64,000 nucleotides of DNA, from assembly GCA_022824025.1 (NCBI GenBank), contig JAJEBF010000056.1, positions 1 to 64,000 on the forward strand. The letters are read 5' to 3'. Within the stretch, counting starts at the first letter, position 1. Every line of letters starts with the position of its first letter. Positions 52,607-61,718 of this stretch are shown piece after piece. This DNA comes from Caldilineaceae bacterium (GTDB taxonomy: Bacteria; Chloroflexota; Anaerolineae; Caldilineales; Caldilineaceae). Position numbers and translations under genes: made by a program. The notes beneath the pieces were generated by a model that saw only the letters and a program-made list of their open reading frames with translations, was not told where the DNA came from and searched no databases.

Positions 52607-53371
52607 CTATCCTCCGTTGATTCCGGGCCAATCCCGCCACATATCGCTCGGCGGCGGCTCGTCCTGTACCTTTCTGAGATCGGCCCGGCAAAAATCATAT
52701 AAAACCGCCTGACGCACCTGCCGCGACCGGTTGTGGCCCGCGCCGTGGCCAATGCGGTGATGCCACAACACGACATCGCCAGCCGAACCGTACGTGTGCA
52801 CCGGGTCGATCTGCAGCGCGGCGCGCCACGCATCCGTATCCCGAATCTCCTTCTCCTCTTCCCGCGGATTGAACGTGTAGGCAGTCTTGAACGAATGATA
52901 GAACTGTTTGTGGCTGCCCGGCCAGACCGTGAAGCCGCCCCCATCCGGCGGCACATCGTCCACGTAGCCCACCACGCCCAAATGAAACGCGTGCGCGTCA
53001 ACGTGGAATCGGGCCGGCCGCGGCGTGTCGTCCGTATCCGGAAAGACACAGTAAATGCCCCGAATCCGCTCCGGGACCTCCAACGCCGGGCCAAGCAACT
53101 GCTTGGCCGCCGCCTGCAACTTGGGATTGCCGTACAGAAGCTCGATCATCCAGGCTTCCCTGCTGCGATCCCGGTATTTCCATGTGAACCGGGATTCTGC
53201 AAATGCGCCCACCCACGAATCCGGATCGTCCCGTTTCAACTCCTTGGGCGCCGCATCCCACCACGCATCCCGCGTTTGCGCCATCAACTCAGGCTCCAGA
53301 ACCTTTCGCAGGATCAGGTAACCGTTGTCTCGAAAAAACTCGACCTGCTCGGACGTCAGTGGTTGACTCAT
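52607..53371 (-). CDS. Phytanoyl-CoA dioxygenase (PhyH) family protein
   Basis: This 254-aa Fe(II)/2-oxoglutarate-dependent oxygenase has the metal triad as HVD (RFHVDAHAFH) and a distal His in HHRIGHGAGHNRS, with the 2-OG-binding Arg shortly after (NRSRQVRQAV). The N-terminal segment LTSEQVEFFRDNGYLILRKVLEPE is typical for the family. PhyH-like proteins hydroxylate diverse small molecules including phytanic acid, ectoine and natural products; the substrate is unknown here. The start is ATG 53371 with AAGGG; the longer frame to 53392 is less likely. It is 12 bases from the dehydratase gene. Confidence 0.88.
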   Translation of the reverse strand: MSQPLTSEQVEFFRDNGYLILRKVLEPELMAQTRDAWWDAAPKELKRDDPDSWVGAFAESRFTWKYRDRSREAWMIELLYGNPKLQAAAKQLLGPALEVPERIRGIYCVFPDTDDTPRPARFHVDAHAFHLGVVGYVDDVPPDGGGFTVWPGSHKQFYHSFKTAYTFNPREEEKEIRDTDAWRAALQIDPVHTYGSAGDVVLWHHRIGHGAGHNRSRQVRQAVLYDFCRADLRKVQDEPPPSDMWRDWPGINGG

Positions 53372-53448
53372 AGTAACCCTTACTCTCTCCAATATGTCTG
53401 AACTCTGCTATGTCGCATTCAGCAAACCCATGCAATTGCCGAAGTTAC

Positions 53449-54870
53449 TCACAACTGCAAACTCGAAGCTAATAACTGTCCTGGCCCTTCGGCTGCAATC
53501 CGCATCGACGGATAGAAAGTGTTGACGAGACTGTGATCCCCCGCCTCAACCACGATTTTCCACATCTGCCGCGTCATCGCCTTTACTCTCTCGGCATGTG
53601 CCGGATCCTGCGCCAGATTGTTCATTTCGAAGGGATCGTCGGCCAGATTATAGAGTTCGTCATAGTCGAAGCCGTTGTGGACGAATTTCCAGTCTCCGTC
53701 CCACAGGAGCCGCTGACTGACAATATACCGCCCGCCGTAGTATTCAGCAAAGCCCTGCTGGTAGGCCGCCGTCTCTTGCGGTCTGGCCAGCGCCGGCGCG
53801 AAGGAACGGCCGTCGATCTCGCCCAGCGGCTGCGCCCCGACCAGCTCCAGCAACGTCTCACCCACATCCTGCAACCCGACGCGGGCGTCGCTCACCTCCC
53901 CCTCCGCCGCGCCCGGCCCTGCCACCACGAGCGGAATGTTGTACGCTTCCTCAAACGCACCGACATTCTTGCAATATAGCCCGTGCGCGCCCAGAAAATC
54001 GCCGTGATCCGATGTCAGCACGACGATCGTGTTTTCTAGCTGCCCCGCACTCTCCACCCGATCCAGCAGGCGCCCGAACTGCTCGTCGATCTCGCTGATG
54101 GAGGCATAGTAGCAGGCCGCAGCCTCCTGATGTTCCCGGTCCGTCCAGTCGCTCCATACCTGCGCCGTCCGCTTGTAGAGATTCGGCTGGCCCTCGAGGT
54201 CATTGTGGACATTTGGCTGCAGCGGAATCGAGTCCACATCGTACTGCGCGAACGCGTCCTCGTGGCAATAGAAGGGGTCGTGCGGTTCGGTGAAACTGAC
54301 AAAACAGCACCACGGCGTATCGCCTTCCACCGCCGAATCCAGGAACGCGAGCGCCGCATCCGTCTTCTTCCCCATCGGACGAGCGCTGGCCGGTTGATCA
54401 CAGACGCCGTAAAAGCGGTTTGGCATATAACCGGGCGGGCTGTCCAGGAAGCGCTCCAACGAAAAGTTCATGTCGCTCCCGTCCATGTAGCCGCCCAGTT
54501 CTCCCTGCTGCTGCCAGCCGAACTGGGCCAGTTCGTTCGAACGCTCCACATGCCACTTGCCGAAGTAACCTGTTCGATACCCGGCCTCCGTCAGTCGCTC
54601 CGCCCAGTGCGGATGTTGTGTGCGCAGCACCGCCTGATCGTCGTCTACCGTATGCACAACATAGAGGACGCCGTGGTTGCTAGGCAGCAACCCGGTCATC
54701 AGGCTCGCTCGCGCCGGCGAGCAGACCGCATTCGGCGTATAGGCCCTGCGAAAGCGCACACCCCTGGCCGCCAGCCTGTCCAGATTCGGCGTCTGGCACG
54801 GATTGTCCGGCTCCAGCACGCGGCCCTGCATCTGGTCCGTCATCAAGAAAAGAATATTGGGTGTAGACAT
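53449..54870 (-). CDS. Sulfatase, Cys-type (alkaline-phosphatase superfamily)
   Basis: This 473-aa arylsulfatase-like protein has Asp12 and Gln13 in LMTDQMQG and the sulfatase signature CSPARASLMTG with Cys50 as the residue to be converted to formylglycine. Further landmarks are HWAERLTEAGYRTGYFGKWH and TSDHGDFLGAHGLY. It has no signal peptide, so it acts inside the cell unless exported otherwise. Function requires a formylglycine-generating or radical SAM maturase, which is not in the window (the radical SAM gene at 20302 is not of the anSME type). The start is ATG 54870 with GAGGA upstream. Likely substrates are sulfated sugars or choline sulfate. Confidence 0.93.
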   Translation of the reverse strand: MSTPNILFLMTDQMQGRVLEPDNPCQTPNLDRLAARGVRFRRAYTPNAVCSPARASLMTGLLPSNHGVLYVVHTVDDDQAVLRTQHPHWAERLTEAGYRTGYFGKWHVERSNELAQFGWQQQGELGGYMDGSDMNFSLERFLDSPPGYMPNRFYGVCDQPASARPMGKKTDAALAFLDSAVEGDTPWCCFVSFTEPHDPFYCHEDAFAQYDVDSIPLQPNVHNDLEGQPNLYKRTAQVWSDWTDREHQEAAACYYASISEIDEQFGRLLDRVESAGQLENTIVVLTSDHGDFLGAHGLYCKNVGAFEEAYNIPLVVAGPGAAEGEVSDARVGLQDVGETLLELVGAQPLGEIDGRSFAPALARPQETAAYQQGFAEYYGGRYIVSQRLLWDGDWKFVHNGFDYDELYNLADDPFEMNNLAQDPAHAERVKAMTRQMWKIVVEAGDHSLVNTFYPSMRIAAEGPGQLLASSLQL

Positions 54871-55074
54871 AGTTCGCATTCCTCGCTTGCAGAAAGCATC
54901 AGGCCTCCGCATGCGGCTGCCCCAAAACTTTCCTGTTCATACAGCAATTGTTATGGAATGGGGATAACGGAAGACTCTCGCGTGGAATCAGATGTGGCCC
55001 CCACGAACCTGGAGGCAACTTCGACCTCGGTTACGCCAAAATAACCTCGCTGCCCGCCCCAAACGCCTACTGAC

Positions 55075-56712
55075 CTAATATCCGACCGCATACCCGTCCC
55101 GCCGCGGGTCGGAACCCCCAATCAACGCGCCCGACTCCGGATGTACCCTGATCGCCTGCGCGCTCCCCGGGCCGCCCCAATCCCCCACTATTTCGAGCTC
55201 GTGCCCTCGCCGCGCCAGCTCCTGCTGAACTTCCGCAGGCAAACGGTCCTCCAACTGCAGGTTGTTGCTGCAGACGTGCGGGATCGTCGACTCCATCGGG
55301 TTCTGCAAACTACGCCAGCGCGGCGCCGAGACCGCCTCCTGCGGCGTCATACCGAAATCAAGCATATGCGTCACCAGTTGCAGGTTCGTCTGCACCTGCG
55401 TATCCGCGCCCGGCGTCCCGCAGGTCAAGACCGGCCTTCCATCCTTCGTTATGATCACCGGGTTCATCGTATGCCGTACCCGCTTGCCCGGCATCAGGCA
55501 GTTCGGATGCCCCTCCTCCAGATGCCAGTATGTCATCCGGTTGTTCAACAGGATGCCCGTTTCGCCTGCAATCAAGCTGGAGCCGAAACCCGATTGAATG
55601 CTCTGCAGTATGCAGACCAGGTTCCCCGCACGGTCCGCCGTACAGAAGCAGGTCGTGTCTTCGTGCGCCTCCGGCGCCCCAGCCGGCACGTCATACGCCG
55701 CCCGCTCCTTGTCGATCCGTTCGGCCTGCTCAGCCGCATACTCTTTCGACAACATGCCCGCCAGCGGAATATCGACCCACTCCGGGTCGGCCATAAACTT
55801 CTCCCGGTCGGCGAACGCAAGCTTCTTGGCCTCCACCATCAGATGGATGGTTTCGGCCGTATTGCATCCTGAACGTTGCAGATCGAACAGTTCCACGATA
55901 TTCAACTCCTGCAACAGGATATGCCCGCTCGAATTCGGCGGCATCTCGTAGACCTCGTAGCCGCGATAGTTGACGTGGATCGGCTCTGCCCAGTGGGCGT
56001 GGTAGTTGCCAAGGTCCTCCTCTGTCAGCAAGCCGTCGCGCGCCCGGCTGAAGGCAGCGATTTCCCTGGCGATTTCGCCCTCATAAAAGCTCCTTCTGCC
56101 GTCCTGGGCGATCCTGCGCAGGGTCTCGCCCAGGTTCGCGTTGCAGAGAATCCCGCCCGCCGCGATTGGGGCGCCGTCGTTTGTATAGATGGCCCGCGTG
56201 TACGGGTCGGACGCGAAACGCTCGCGCTCCCCCTGCATGGCGCCTGCCAGCAGATGGCTGACCGGGAAACCGTCCTCACACAGCGAAATTGCGGGCCGGA
56301 ATACCTCTTCCAGCGGCAGGTCTCCGTACCGTTCATGCGCCAGCAGCCACCCATCAACCAGCCCCGGCGCCGAAACGCTGCGAATCCCCTTCATCGGGAT
56401 CCCGCCATCCTGCAGATAGCGTTCGCGCGTGGCGGCGGCAGGGGCGGGTCCCGTCGCGTTCACCGCGCTGACCTCCCCGGTCTCCGCCCAATAGATCAGA
56501 ATAAAGCCGTCGCCGCCCACGCCGGAACCGGCCGGCTCGACCACGCCCAGCGCGGCTGCCGTCGCAATCGCCGCGTCCACCGCATTGCCCCCGCCCATCA
56601 GCGTGCGAATCCCCGCCTGCGATGCGAGCGCGTGTCCTGATGTTACCATCCCGTTCCTGCCCATCACCGACGGCCGAAACGCCGAAGCTGTGACTCCGTG
56701 TGGCGATCGCAT
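55075..56712 (-). CDS. Gamma-glutamyltransferase family protein, copy 1
   Basis: This 545-aa Ntn-hydrolase precursor has the autoprocessing/nucleophile Thr353 in EDTTCFCTADRAGN. Further motifs are GGNAVDAAIATAAALGVVEPAGSGVGGDGF (large subunit), the LLNNRMTYWHLEEGHPNCLMPGKR lid region, and CGTPGAD. It has no signal peptide, unlike GGTs of the periplasm, so a role as a cytoplasmic cephalosporin- or peptide-acylase-like enzyme is possible. It lies 90 bases downstream of the second GGT-family gene and probably shares its transcript. GGAGGGG precedes the ATG. Confidence 0.92.
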   Translation of the reverse strand: MRSPHGVTASAFRPSVMGRNGMVTSGHALASQAGIRTLMGGGNAVDAAIATAAALGVVEPAGSGVGGDGFILIYWAETGEVSAVNATGPAPAAATRERYLQDGGIPMKGIRSVSAPGLVDGWLLAHERYGDLPLEEVFRPAISLCEDGFPVSHLLAGAMQGERERFASDPYTRAIYTNDGAPIAAGGILCNANLGETLRRIAQDGRRSFYEGEIAREIAAFSRARDGLLTEEDLGNYHAHWAEPIHVNYRGYEVYEMPPNSSGHILLQELNIVELFDLQRSGCNTAETIHLMVEAKKLAFADREKFMADPEWVDIPLAGMLSKEYAAEQAERIDKERAAYDVPAGAPEAHEDTTCFCTADRAGNLVCILQSIQSGFGSSLIAGETGILLNNRMTYWHLEEGHPNCLMPGKRVRHTMNPVIITKDGRPVLTCGTPGADTQVQTNLQLVTHMLDFGMTPQEAVSAPRWRSLQNPMESTIPHVCSNNLQLEDRLPAEVQQELARRGHELEIVGDWGGPGSAQAIRVHPESGALIGGSDPRRDGYAVGY

Positions 56713-56802
56713 TCTGCCCCTCCGTTTATCTGTTGCTCAATGGCTGTTCCATGCAACAATTGGCCGCTATATTTCCAGCCGCAATCCACGGGCCACTGCC
56801 GT

Positions 56803-58539
56803 TCATCGCCCCATCGCATAGGCAATCTGCCCGCGCGGCGAAGCCCCGCCCGCGATCAGACCGCTCGCAGGGTCAAATGTGATCGCGAGGACCTTCCCGT
56901 GGCTCCACTCTCCGCCCACCGTCACCTCGTGTCCCCGCTCGCTCAGCGCCTCTCGCACAGATTCGGGTATGCGCGCCTCCAGCGTAAGGCTGCCCGGCTT
57001 TGCGTTGTGCGGATAGAAAGAGTTGGGAAAGTGGTGCGTGTGGAAGGTGGGCGCATCGATCGCCTCTTGCAAGTTCATGCCGAAGTCGATCACGTTCAAG
57101 AAGAACTGCAGCGTCCACTGGTCCTGGCAGTCGCCCCCAGGGGTGCCGAAAGCCATGTACGGCTTGCCGTCCTTCATTGCCAGTGACGGCGTCAGCGTCG
57201 TGCGCGGCCGCTTGCGCGGCGCCAGCGCATTGGCGTGATCCGGGTCCAGGTAGAACATCTGCCCCCGCGTCCCCAGCGGGAAGCCCAGCCCCTCGATCAC
57301 CGGCGACGACGGGATCCAGCCGCCGCTCGGCGTTGCCGCAAACAAATTGCCCTCGTGGTCAACCGCATCGGCGTGCGTCGTATCGCCTGTGTAGACCCTC
57401 GGATCCGCTTCCGCATGCGTGGGTCTGCTGGCCGGAGCATCACCGGGGCGCAATTCCAAGGACGCGCTGCTGGCATCGATCAGTTCTCGACGCGCGGCTG
57501 CATACTCCTTTGAAAGGAGGCGGTCGAGCGGCACCTCTACGAAGTCCGGATCACCGTAGTACTGCTCACGGTCGGCGAATGCCAGCTTGGACGCTTCGAC
57601 CACGGTGTGGACGTAGTCGGCTGAATTGTGTTCGAACCCGCCGAGGTCATAGCCTTCCAGCAGCGCCAACTGCTGTAGGAAGACAGGGCCCTGGCACCAG
57701 GTATTGCATTTGTGCACATCGTAACCGCGATAATTGAATGTGACCGGCGACTCTACCTTGGTCGTGTATTCGTGAAAGTCGGCCTCTGCCAGGAGGCCGG
57801 CGTTGCACTGGCCGCTGGCGTCGCTCACCTTCGTATCGCGCTGAAAGGCGACTATCTTTTCGGCCACGGGCCCCTTGTAAAAGTAGTCGCGGCCCGCCGC
57901 AATCCCCGCCTCGCGACCAAGGTGGCTGTTGCGTAACTCGGCGTCAACCGTTCCCTTGAACGTCTCCGCCCAGTCCGGATTGGCCAGGATCTCGCCCACC
58001 TCAGGCACCCGCCCGTTCGGCAAATAGGCCCGCGCCGAACTCGGCCATTCGTTCTCGAATTTCTCCTTGAGATTGGTCAATGAACCGCGCAGCCCCGGGT
58101 AGACTGGAAACCCTTCTTCCGTCAACTCGATCGTCGGCTCCAGAACATCCTTGAGCCGCAAGCGCCCAAACTGCTCTAGCGCCGTCGTCCACGAGCCGAA
58201 CGCACCCGGCACCGTCGCCGGCAAAAAACCGTCTCCCGGTATAATCTCGATCTCCCGTGAACGGAACCACGCGATGGTGGCGGCCTTCGGCGCGTAGCCC
58301 TGCCCGTTGATGGCGTAGGCTCGCTTCTGCCGCGCGCTATAGATCAGGATCGGGACCTCGCCGCCGATGCCGTTCGACTGTGGCTCAAGCACGTTGAGCG
58401 CAAGTCCTGCCGCTACACCGGCATCGATCGCATTGCCCCCTTTATCGAGCATGCGTGCGCCGGCCTCCGCCGCTAAGTAATGTCCCGCCGTGACGACACC
58501 ATGGCGGCCCATGAAGACCGGGCGTGTTGTGAATGACAT
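56803..58539 (-). CDS. Gamma-glutamyltransferase family protein, copy 2
   Basis: This 578-aa relative of the preceding product has the catalytic Thr in YTGDTTHADAVDHEGN, with GGNAIDAGVAAGLALNVLEPQSNGIGGEVP near the N-terminus and the lid-like FPLGTRGQMFYLDPDHANALAPRKRPR. Compared with copy 1 the sequence is clearly diverged, so it is an old duplication or separate acquisition. The start is ATG 58539 (AGGGAGA spacing 7); the frame to 58575 has a poor ribosome-binding site. It is probably also cytoplasmic. Confidence 0.92.
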   Translation of the reverse strand: MSFTTRPVFMGRHGVVTAGHYLAAEAGARMLDKGGNAIDAGVAAGLALNVLEPQSNGIGGEVPILIYSARQKRAYAINGQGYAPKAATIAWFRSREIEIIPGDGFLPATVPGAFGSWTTALEQFGRLRLKDVLEPTIELTEEGFPVYPGLRGSLTNLKEKFENEWPSSARAYLPNGRVPEVGEILANPDWAETFKGTVDAELRNSHLGREAGIAAGRDYFYKGPVAEKIVAFQRDTKVSDASGQCNAGLLAEADFHEYTTKVESPVTFNYRGYDVHKCNTWCQGPVFLQQLALLEGYDLGGFEHNSADYVHTVVEASKLAFADREQYYGDPDFVEVPLDRLLSKEYAAARRELIDASSASLELRPGDAPASRPTHAEADPRVYTGDTTHADAVDHEGNLFAATPSGGWIPSSPVIEGLGFPLGTRGQMFYLDPDHANALAPRKRPRTTLTPSLAMKDGKPYMAFGTPGGDCQDQWTLQFFLNVIDFGMNLQEAIDAPTFHTHHFPNSFYPHNAKPGSLTLEARIPESVREALSERGHEVTVGGEWSHGKVLAITFDPASGLIAGGASPRGQIAYAMGR

Positions 58540-58595
58540 CGGTTTTCTCCCTATGCTCGGGCCCATGCCCATCATTTAGAGGTGCTGGCGCAGCG

Positions 58596-58916
58596 TTACT
58601 TACCCCAGTCTTCGGCGGGCGGCCAGATGATCGACGCGCCGATGGCTCTGCCTTCCGGCCGCTCTGCGACCCAATCTTCGGTCGTATCCCGCCACCTGAT
58701 GAAATGGGGCGTCTGCATATGCGCCTGAAACGCAGCCTCGTCGACATAGACCTCATACAGCCAGATCTTGTTGGGATTGTCGCCGTCCCGGATCACATCA
58801 AATCGCAGACATCCGGGCTCATTCTTCATCGAACCCTGGGCGTCCAGGGTAATCTCTTCGATGAACCGGTCAATGAACTCCTCTTTGATGACTAAGGGGG
58901 CGATGATGACATACAT
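58596..58916 (-). CDS. Antibiotic biosynthesis monooxygenase (ABM/YgiN-like) family protein
   Basis: This 106-aa ferredoxin-like fold protein has MYVIIAPLVIKEEFIDRFIEEI at the N-terminus, EPGCLRFDVIRDGDNPNKIWLYEVYVDEAAFQAHMQTPHFIRW in the middle and a short tail. These small dimeric proteins oxidise quinols or act as isomerases. It sits 56 bases upstream of the GGT-family gene. GAGGAG lies upstream of the ATG at 58916. Confidence 0.88.
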   Translation of the reverse strand: MYVIIAPLVIKEEFIDRFIEEITLDAQGSMKNEPGCLRFDVIRDGDNPNKIWLYEVYVDEAAFQAHMQTPHFIRWRDTTEDWVAERPEGRAIGASIIWPPAEDWGK

Positions 58917-59032
58917 GCGAGTCTTTCTCCTCTATACGATTTGGGGACTGATACGGCTGTTGGTTGACTGCCTGAGGAAGGGGGCTGGCATTTCAATATG
59001 GTAGCCTATCACAATCTGCAACAGAGTGCGAT

Positions 59033-59983
59033 TCAAACCGCGGTGTCCGCAAGCGACGCCCGCCGGACCTCGTCCAGTTCACCCGCACTGAAAACGCCCG
59101 CCTGGTAGAGGTTGCGATACTCGTCAGAGACGCTCTGATCAAATATCATTGGATCGTCCGTGTTGACCGTGACCGGAACACCGTTATCAAAAAGGGCGCG
59201 GATCGGGTGGCGCGCCAGGTCAGGCGCCGCATCCAGCATCACGTTGCTCGTCGGGCAAACATTCAGCCGAATCCGGTTCTCTGCCAGCCAGCGCATCACC
59301 TCCACCGACTCGGCCGCGCCAATGCCGTGCTGAACTTCGTCCAGGCCGAGCAGCTCGACCGTCCGCCGCACCTCCTCCCCGCCTCCGAATTCGCCCACGT
59401 GCGCCTTCCGCTTCATCCCCGCAGCGCCAGCCTTCGCATACAGGTCCTCGACAGCCTCCGGCTCACACGCCTCCTGGTGGTCGTACAGGTCTATCGACTG
59501 AAAAAAGCCCGACTCGATCGCCTCATGCGCAAGCGTCATCAGCTCAGGGTCGGATGCGGCCTGGCGGGGAATGCCCAGCTCCGGCCGCAGATCAATCTGC
59601 GGCCGGTACTGGTCGGCCAGAGCGCGGATATGGTTCTCGACGCCGGCCAGACCGTCTGCATAGTAGGCAGCGCGCCGGATATCCAAACTCATTTCCAGGA
59701 TAACCACGCCATCCTTGATCGCGCCGCGCACCGCAGACTCCACCACGAACTCGATGGTTTCCCGGTTTCGCAAGTGGGGGTCCAGTACATCCATCGCGTA
59801 CACGATCATCCCCCCCAGCTTATTCATCCTGGCCGGAGGAGGCTCAAGGCTGCATCCCAGCCGACTCTCCAGATTGCGGCGCCGTGCGCTGAAAAAGGCA
59901 TGGCAGTGCAGGTCTACCTTGGGGGCGGCTCGCAAAGCAGCCGGGTCATCTTCTTTGAGCGCGTCTACGAAACTGATCGCCAT
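59033..59983 (-). CDS. Adenosine-deaminase-like amidohydrolase
   Basis: This 316-aa metal-dependent hydrolase has zinc ligands His26 and His28 in DLHCHAFF, the catalytic Glu in KAHVGEFGGG, His in QHGIGAAESV, and Asp-Asp in VNTDDPMIFD. It also has NVCPTSNVML of the adenosine/AMP deaminase family. The substrate may be adenosine, or another amino-purine or adenosyl compound as in MTA/SAH deaminase relatives. Its place among sugar-acid and isomerase-like genes hints at nucleoside catabolism, but this is inference. The nearest AGGAG lies about 20 bases upstream of the ATG, so ribosome binding is weak. Confidence 0.88.
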   Translation of the reverse strand: MAISFVDALKEDDPAALRAAPKVDLHCHAFFSARRRNLESRLGCSLEPPPARMNKLGGMIVYAMDVLDPHLRNRETIEFVVESAVRGAIKDGVVILEMSLDIRRAAYYADGLAGVENHIRALADQYRPQIDLRPELGIPRQAASDPELMTLAHEAIESGFFQSIDLYDHQEACEPEAVEDLYAKAGAAGMKRKAHVGEFGGGEEVRRTVELLGLDEVQHGIGAAESVEVMRWLAENRIRLNVCPTSNVMLDAAPDLARHPIRALFDNGVPVTVNTDDPMIFDQSVSDEYRNLYQAGVFSAGELDEVRRASLADTAV

Positions 59984-60045
59984 GTCGCGTTTTTTGCTGA
60001 TTTTTCTCCTGTCAAAAGCTCATTTGCAGGGGGCCTGTTCGCGCC

Positions 60046-60900
60046 TCACGCGGTCCAGGCGGCGCTGTCGCCGAGCGCCGTTTCAAGATACTGGCGGCTC
60101 ATTCTGGCCGCCTCCCGCGCCGGCCTCGGCGCGCGCGGCGTTCCATCCAGTTCGACGTTGACCCACCCGCCAAAGCCGCCGCCCTCTGCAAGAATGTCAA
60201 AAATCTCCGGCATGGGCAGGGCGCCGCTGCCGATCGGCTCGTAGTTTACATAGCCGCTGTGGTCGATCTCCTTGCCATCCGCGTCGCGTTCGTAACGCCC
60301 ATTCCAGTCCTTAAGATGCACGTGGACAATGCGGTCGCGGTAGGTGCTCATTACCTCAAGAATGTCGCTGCCCCCCTTGGCGATCTGCCCGGTATCGGGC
60401 GCGAATCCGATCAGCGATGCATCGACCAGGCCCAGAATCGTGTCGATGTCCTCACGGGTCTCGATAGCCGTCCCCGTATGGGGGTGCAGCCCTGCCGCAA
60501 GTCCATTGTCGCGGCAATACTCGCCGATCCGGTTCAGCGCGTCAGCCAGCCGCCGAAACTGGTCCGGGGTATAGCCGTCCGCAGGGCGCGGACCGCCTTG
60601 TAGTACCAGAGTCTCCCCGCCAGGCAGCGCACGCAGCCCATCAGCCTCCCGGCGGGCCTCCTCCAGATCGGCGGCCGCCGTCTCCGGGTTGATCCACTCC
60701 TTGTAACAGTAAGCCGCTCCCGTAGGGATGCCAACGCTTTCGACCAGACCGCGATACCCTCCCGGCAGGCTCTCGTTGAGTTCAAGAATCTTGAACGCAA
60801 ACGTCTCAAAGCCCTGGTACCCGAGTTCGGCAGTTTCCCGGTACGCCTGCTCAACATCACCCGGAATGCCCCAGGTGATTCCAGTATGACCGATCTTCAT
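60046..60900 (-). CDS. Sugar phosphate isomerase/epimerase family protein (IolE-like)
   Basis: This 284-aa AP-endonuclease-2/xylose-isomerase-like TIM barrel starts MKIGHTGITWGIPGDVEQAYRETAELGYQGFETFA. Metal-binding segments are seen in LHPHTGTAIET, DTGQIAKGG and HVHLKDWNGRY, closest to inosose dehydratase or related isomerases. It has a well-defined ATG at 60900 and no partner gene inside the same family except the one at 62977. It precedes an SDR gene by 59 bases, supporting a role in cyclitol or sugar oxidation. Confidence 0.9.
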   Translation of the reverse strand: MKIGHTGITWGIPGDVEQAYRETAELGYQGFETFAFKILELNESLPGGYRGLVESVGIPTGAAYCYKEWINPETAAADLEEARREADGLRALPGGETLVLQGGPRPADGYTPDQFRRLADALNRIGEYCRDNGLAAGLHPHTGTAIETREDIDTILGLVDASLIGFAPDTGQIAKGGSDILEVMSTYRDRIVHVHLKDWNGRYERDADGKEIDHSGYVNYEPIGSGALPMPEIFDILAEGGGFGGWVNVELDGTPRAPRPAREAARMSRQYLETALGDSAAWTA

Positions 60901-60959
60901 TTTCCTCTCCTCAATCGATGTGCCCAGCCGAATATCCTGCAGCCGGCAATCGCCGCCAT

Positions 60960-61718
60960 CTACATGATGCGGAATCCACCGTCCACGTACAGCGACTGGC
61001 CCGTCACGTAGCTTGCCTTGTCCGAAGCCAGAAATGCCGCCACCTGCCCGATCTCGTCCGGGGCGCCCGCGCGTTTCAGCGCGATGCTCTCCAGGACAAC
61101 CGGCAGAATCTCAGGATCCTTCATCACCCAGCTCGTCATATCCGTATCGATCAGACCCGGGTTGATGCAGTTGACGCGTATGTTGTGCTCCGCCAGCTCG
61201 ACCGCCAGGTTTGCGGTCAGCGCTTCAACGCCCCGTTTGCTCGGGGCATAGTGCGCCCGCCCAGGCAGCACCATGCCCGCCTGCACCGAGCCAATGTTGA
61301 CGATTGCGCCGCCCTTCCCGCCGGCGATCATCTGTCGCGTCGCCGCCTGCGCGCACAGAAACTCGCCGCGCAGATTGATGTTCGTCACCCGCTCCCACTC
61401 CTCCGGCGTAATATCCAAAAAAGGAACGATCGACTCCACACCGGCATTGTTCACCAAAATATCCAAACCGCCCAGCTCTCCCACCACACGGTCCACCATT
61501 GCCTGCACCTGCTCCGGATCGGCAACATCAGCCATCGCGACCAGCGCGCGGCCGCCCAAATCGCGCACCTCCTGCGCCACTGTCTCAGCCTGCTCCGCGC
61601 CCTCCACATCATTGACGGCCACGTCAGCGCCCTCCGCGGCCATCGCCAGGCAGATGCCGCGTCCAATCCCTCGGCGCGCGCCCGTTACCAGCGCAACCTT
61701 ACCCTGTAGAATACCCAT
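60960..61718 (-). CDS. Short-chain dehydrogenase/reductase (SDR)
   Basis: This 252-aa NAD(P)-dependent enzyme has TGARRGIGRG for the cofactor Gly motif, NNAGVES, catalytic Ser in NIGSVQAGM, and YAPSK (Tyr and Lys of YxxxK), ending GQSLYVDGGF. It is of the classical SDR type and FabG-like in length. The start is ATG 61718, overlapping the stop of the upstream oxidoreductase by one base (TAATG). It likely oxidises a hydroxyl of a sugar or polyol. Confidence 0.93.
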   Translation of the reverse strand: MGILQGKVALVTGARRGIGRGICLAMAAEGADVAVNDVEGAEQAETVAQEVRDLGGRALVAMADVADPEQVQAMVDRVVGELGGLDILVNNAGVESIVPFLDITPEEWERVTNINLRGEFLCAQAATRQMIAGGKGGAIVNIGSVQAGMVLPGRAHYAPSKRGVEALTANLAVELAEHNIRVNCINPGLIDTDMTSWVMKDPEILPVVLESIALKRAGAPDEIGQVAAFLASDKASYVTGQSLYVDGGFRIM

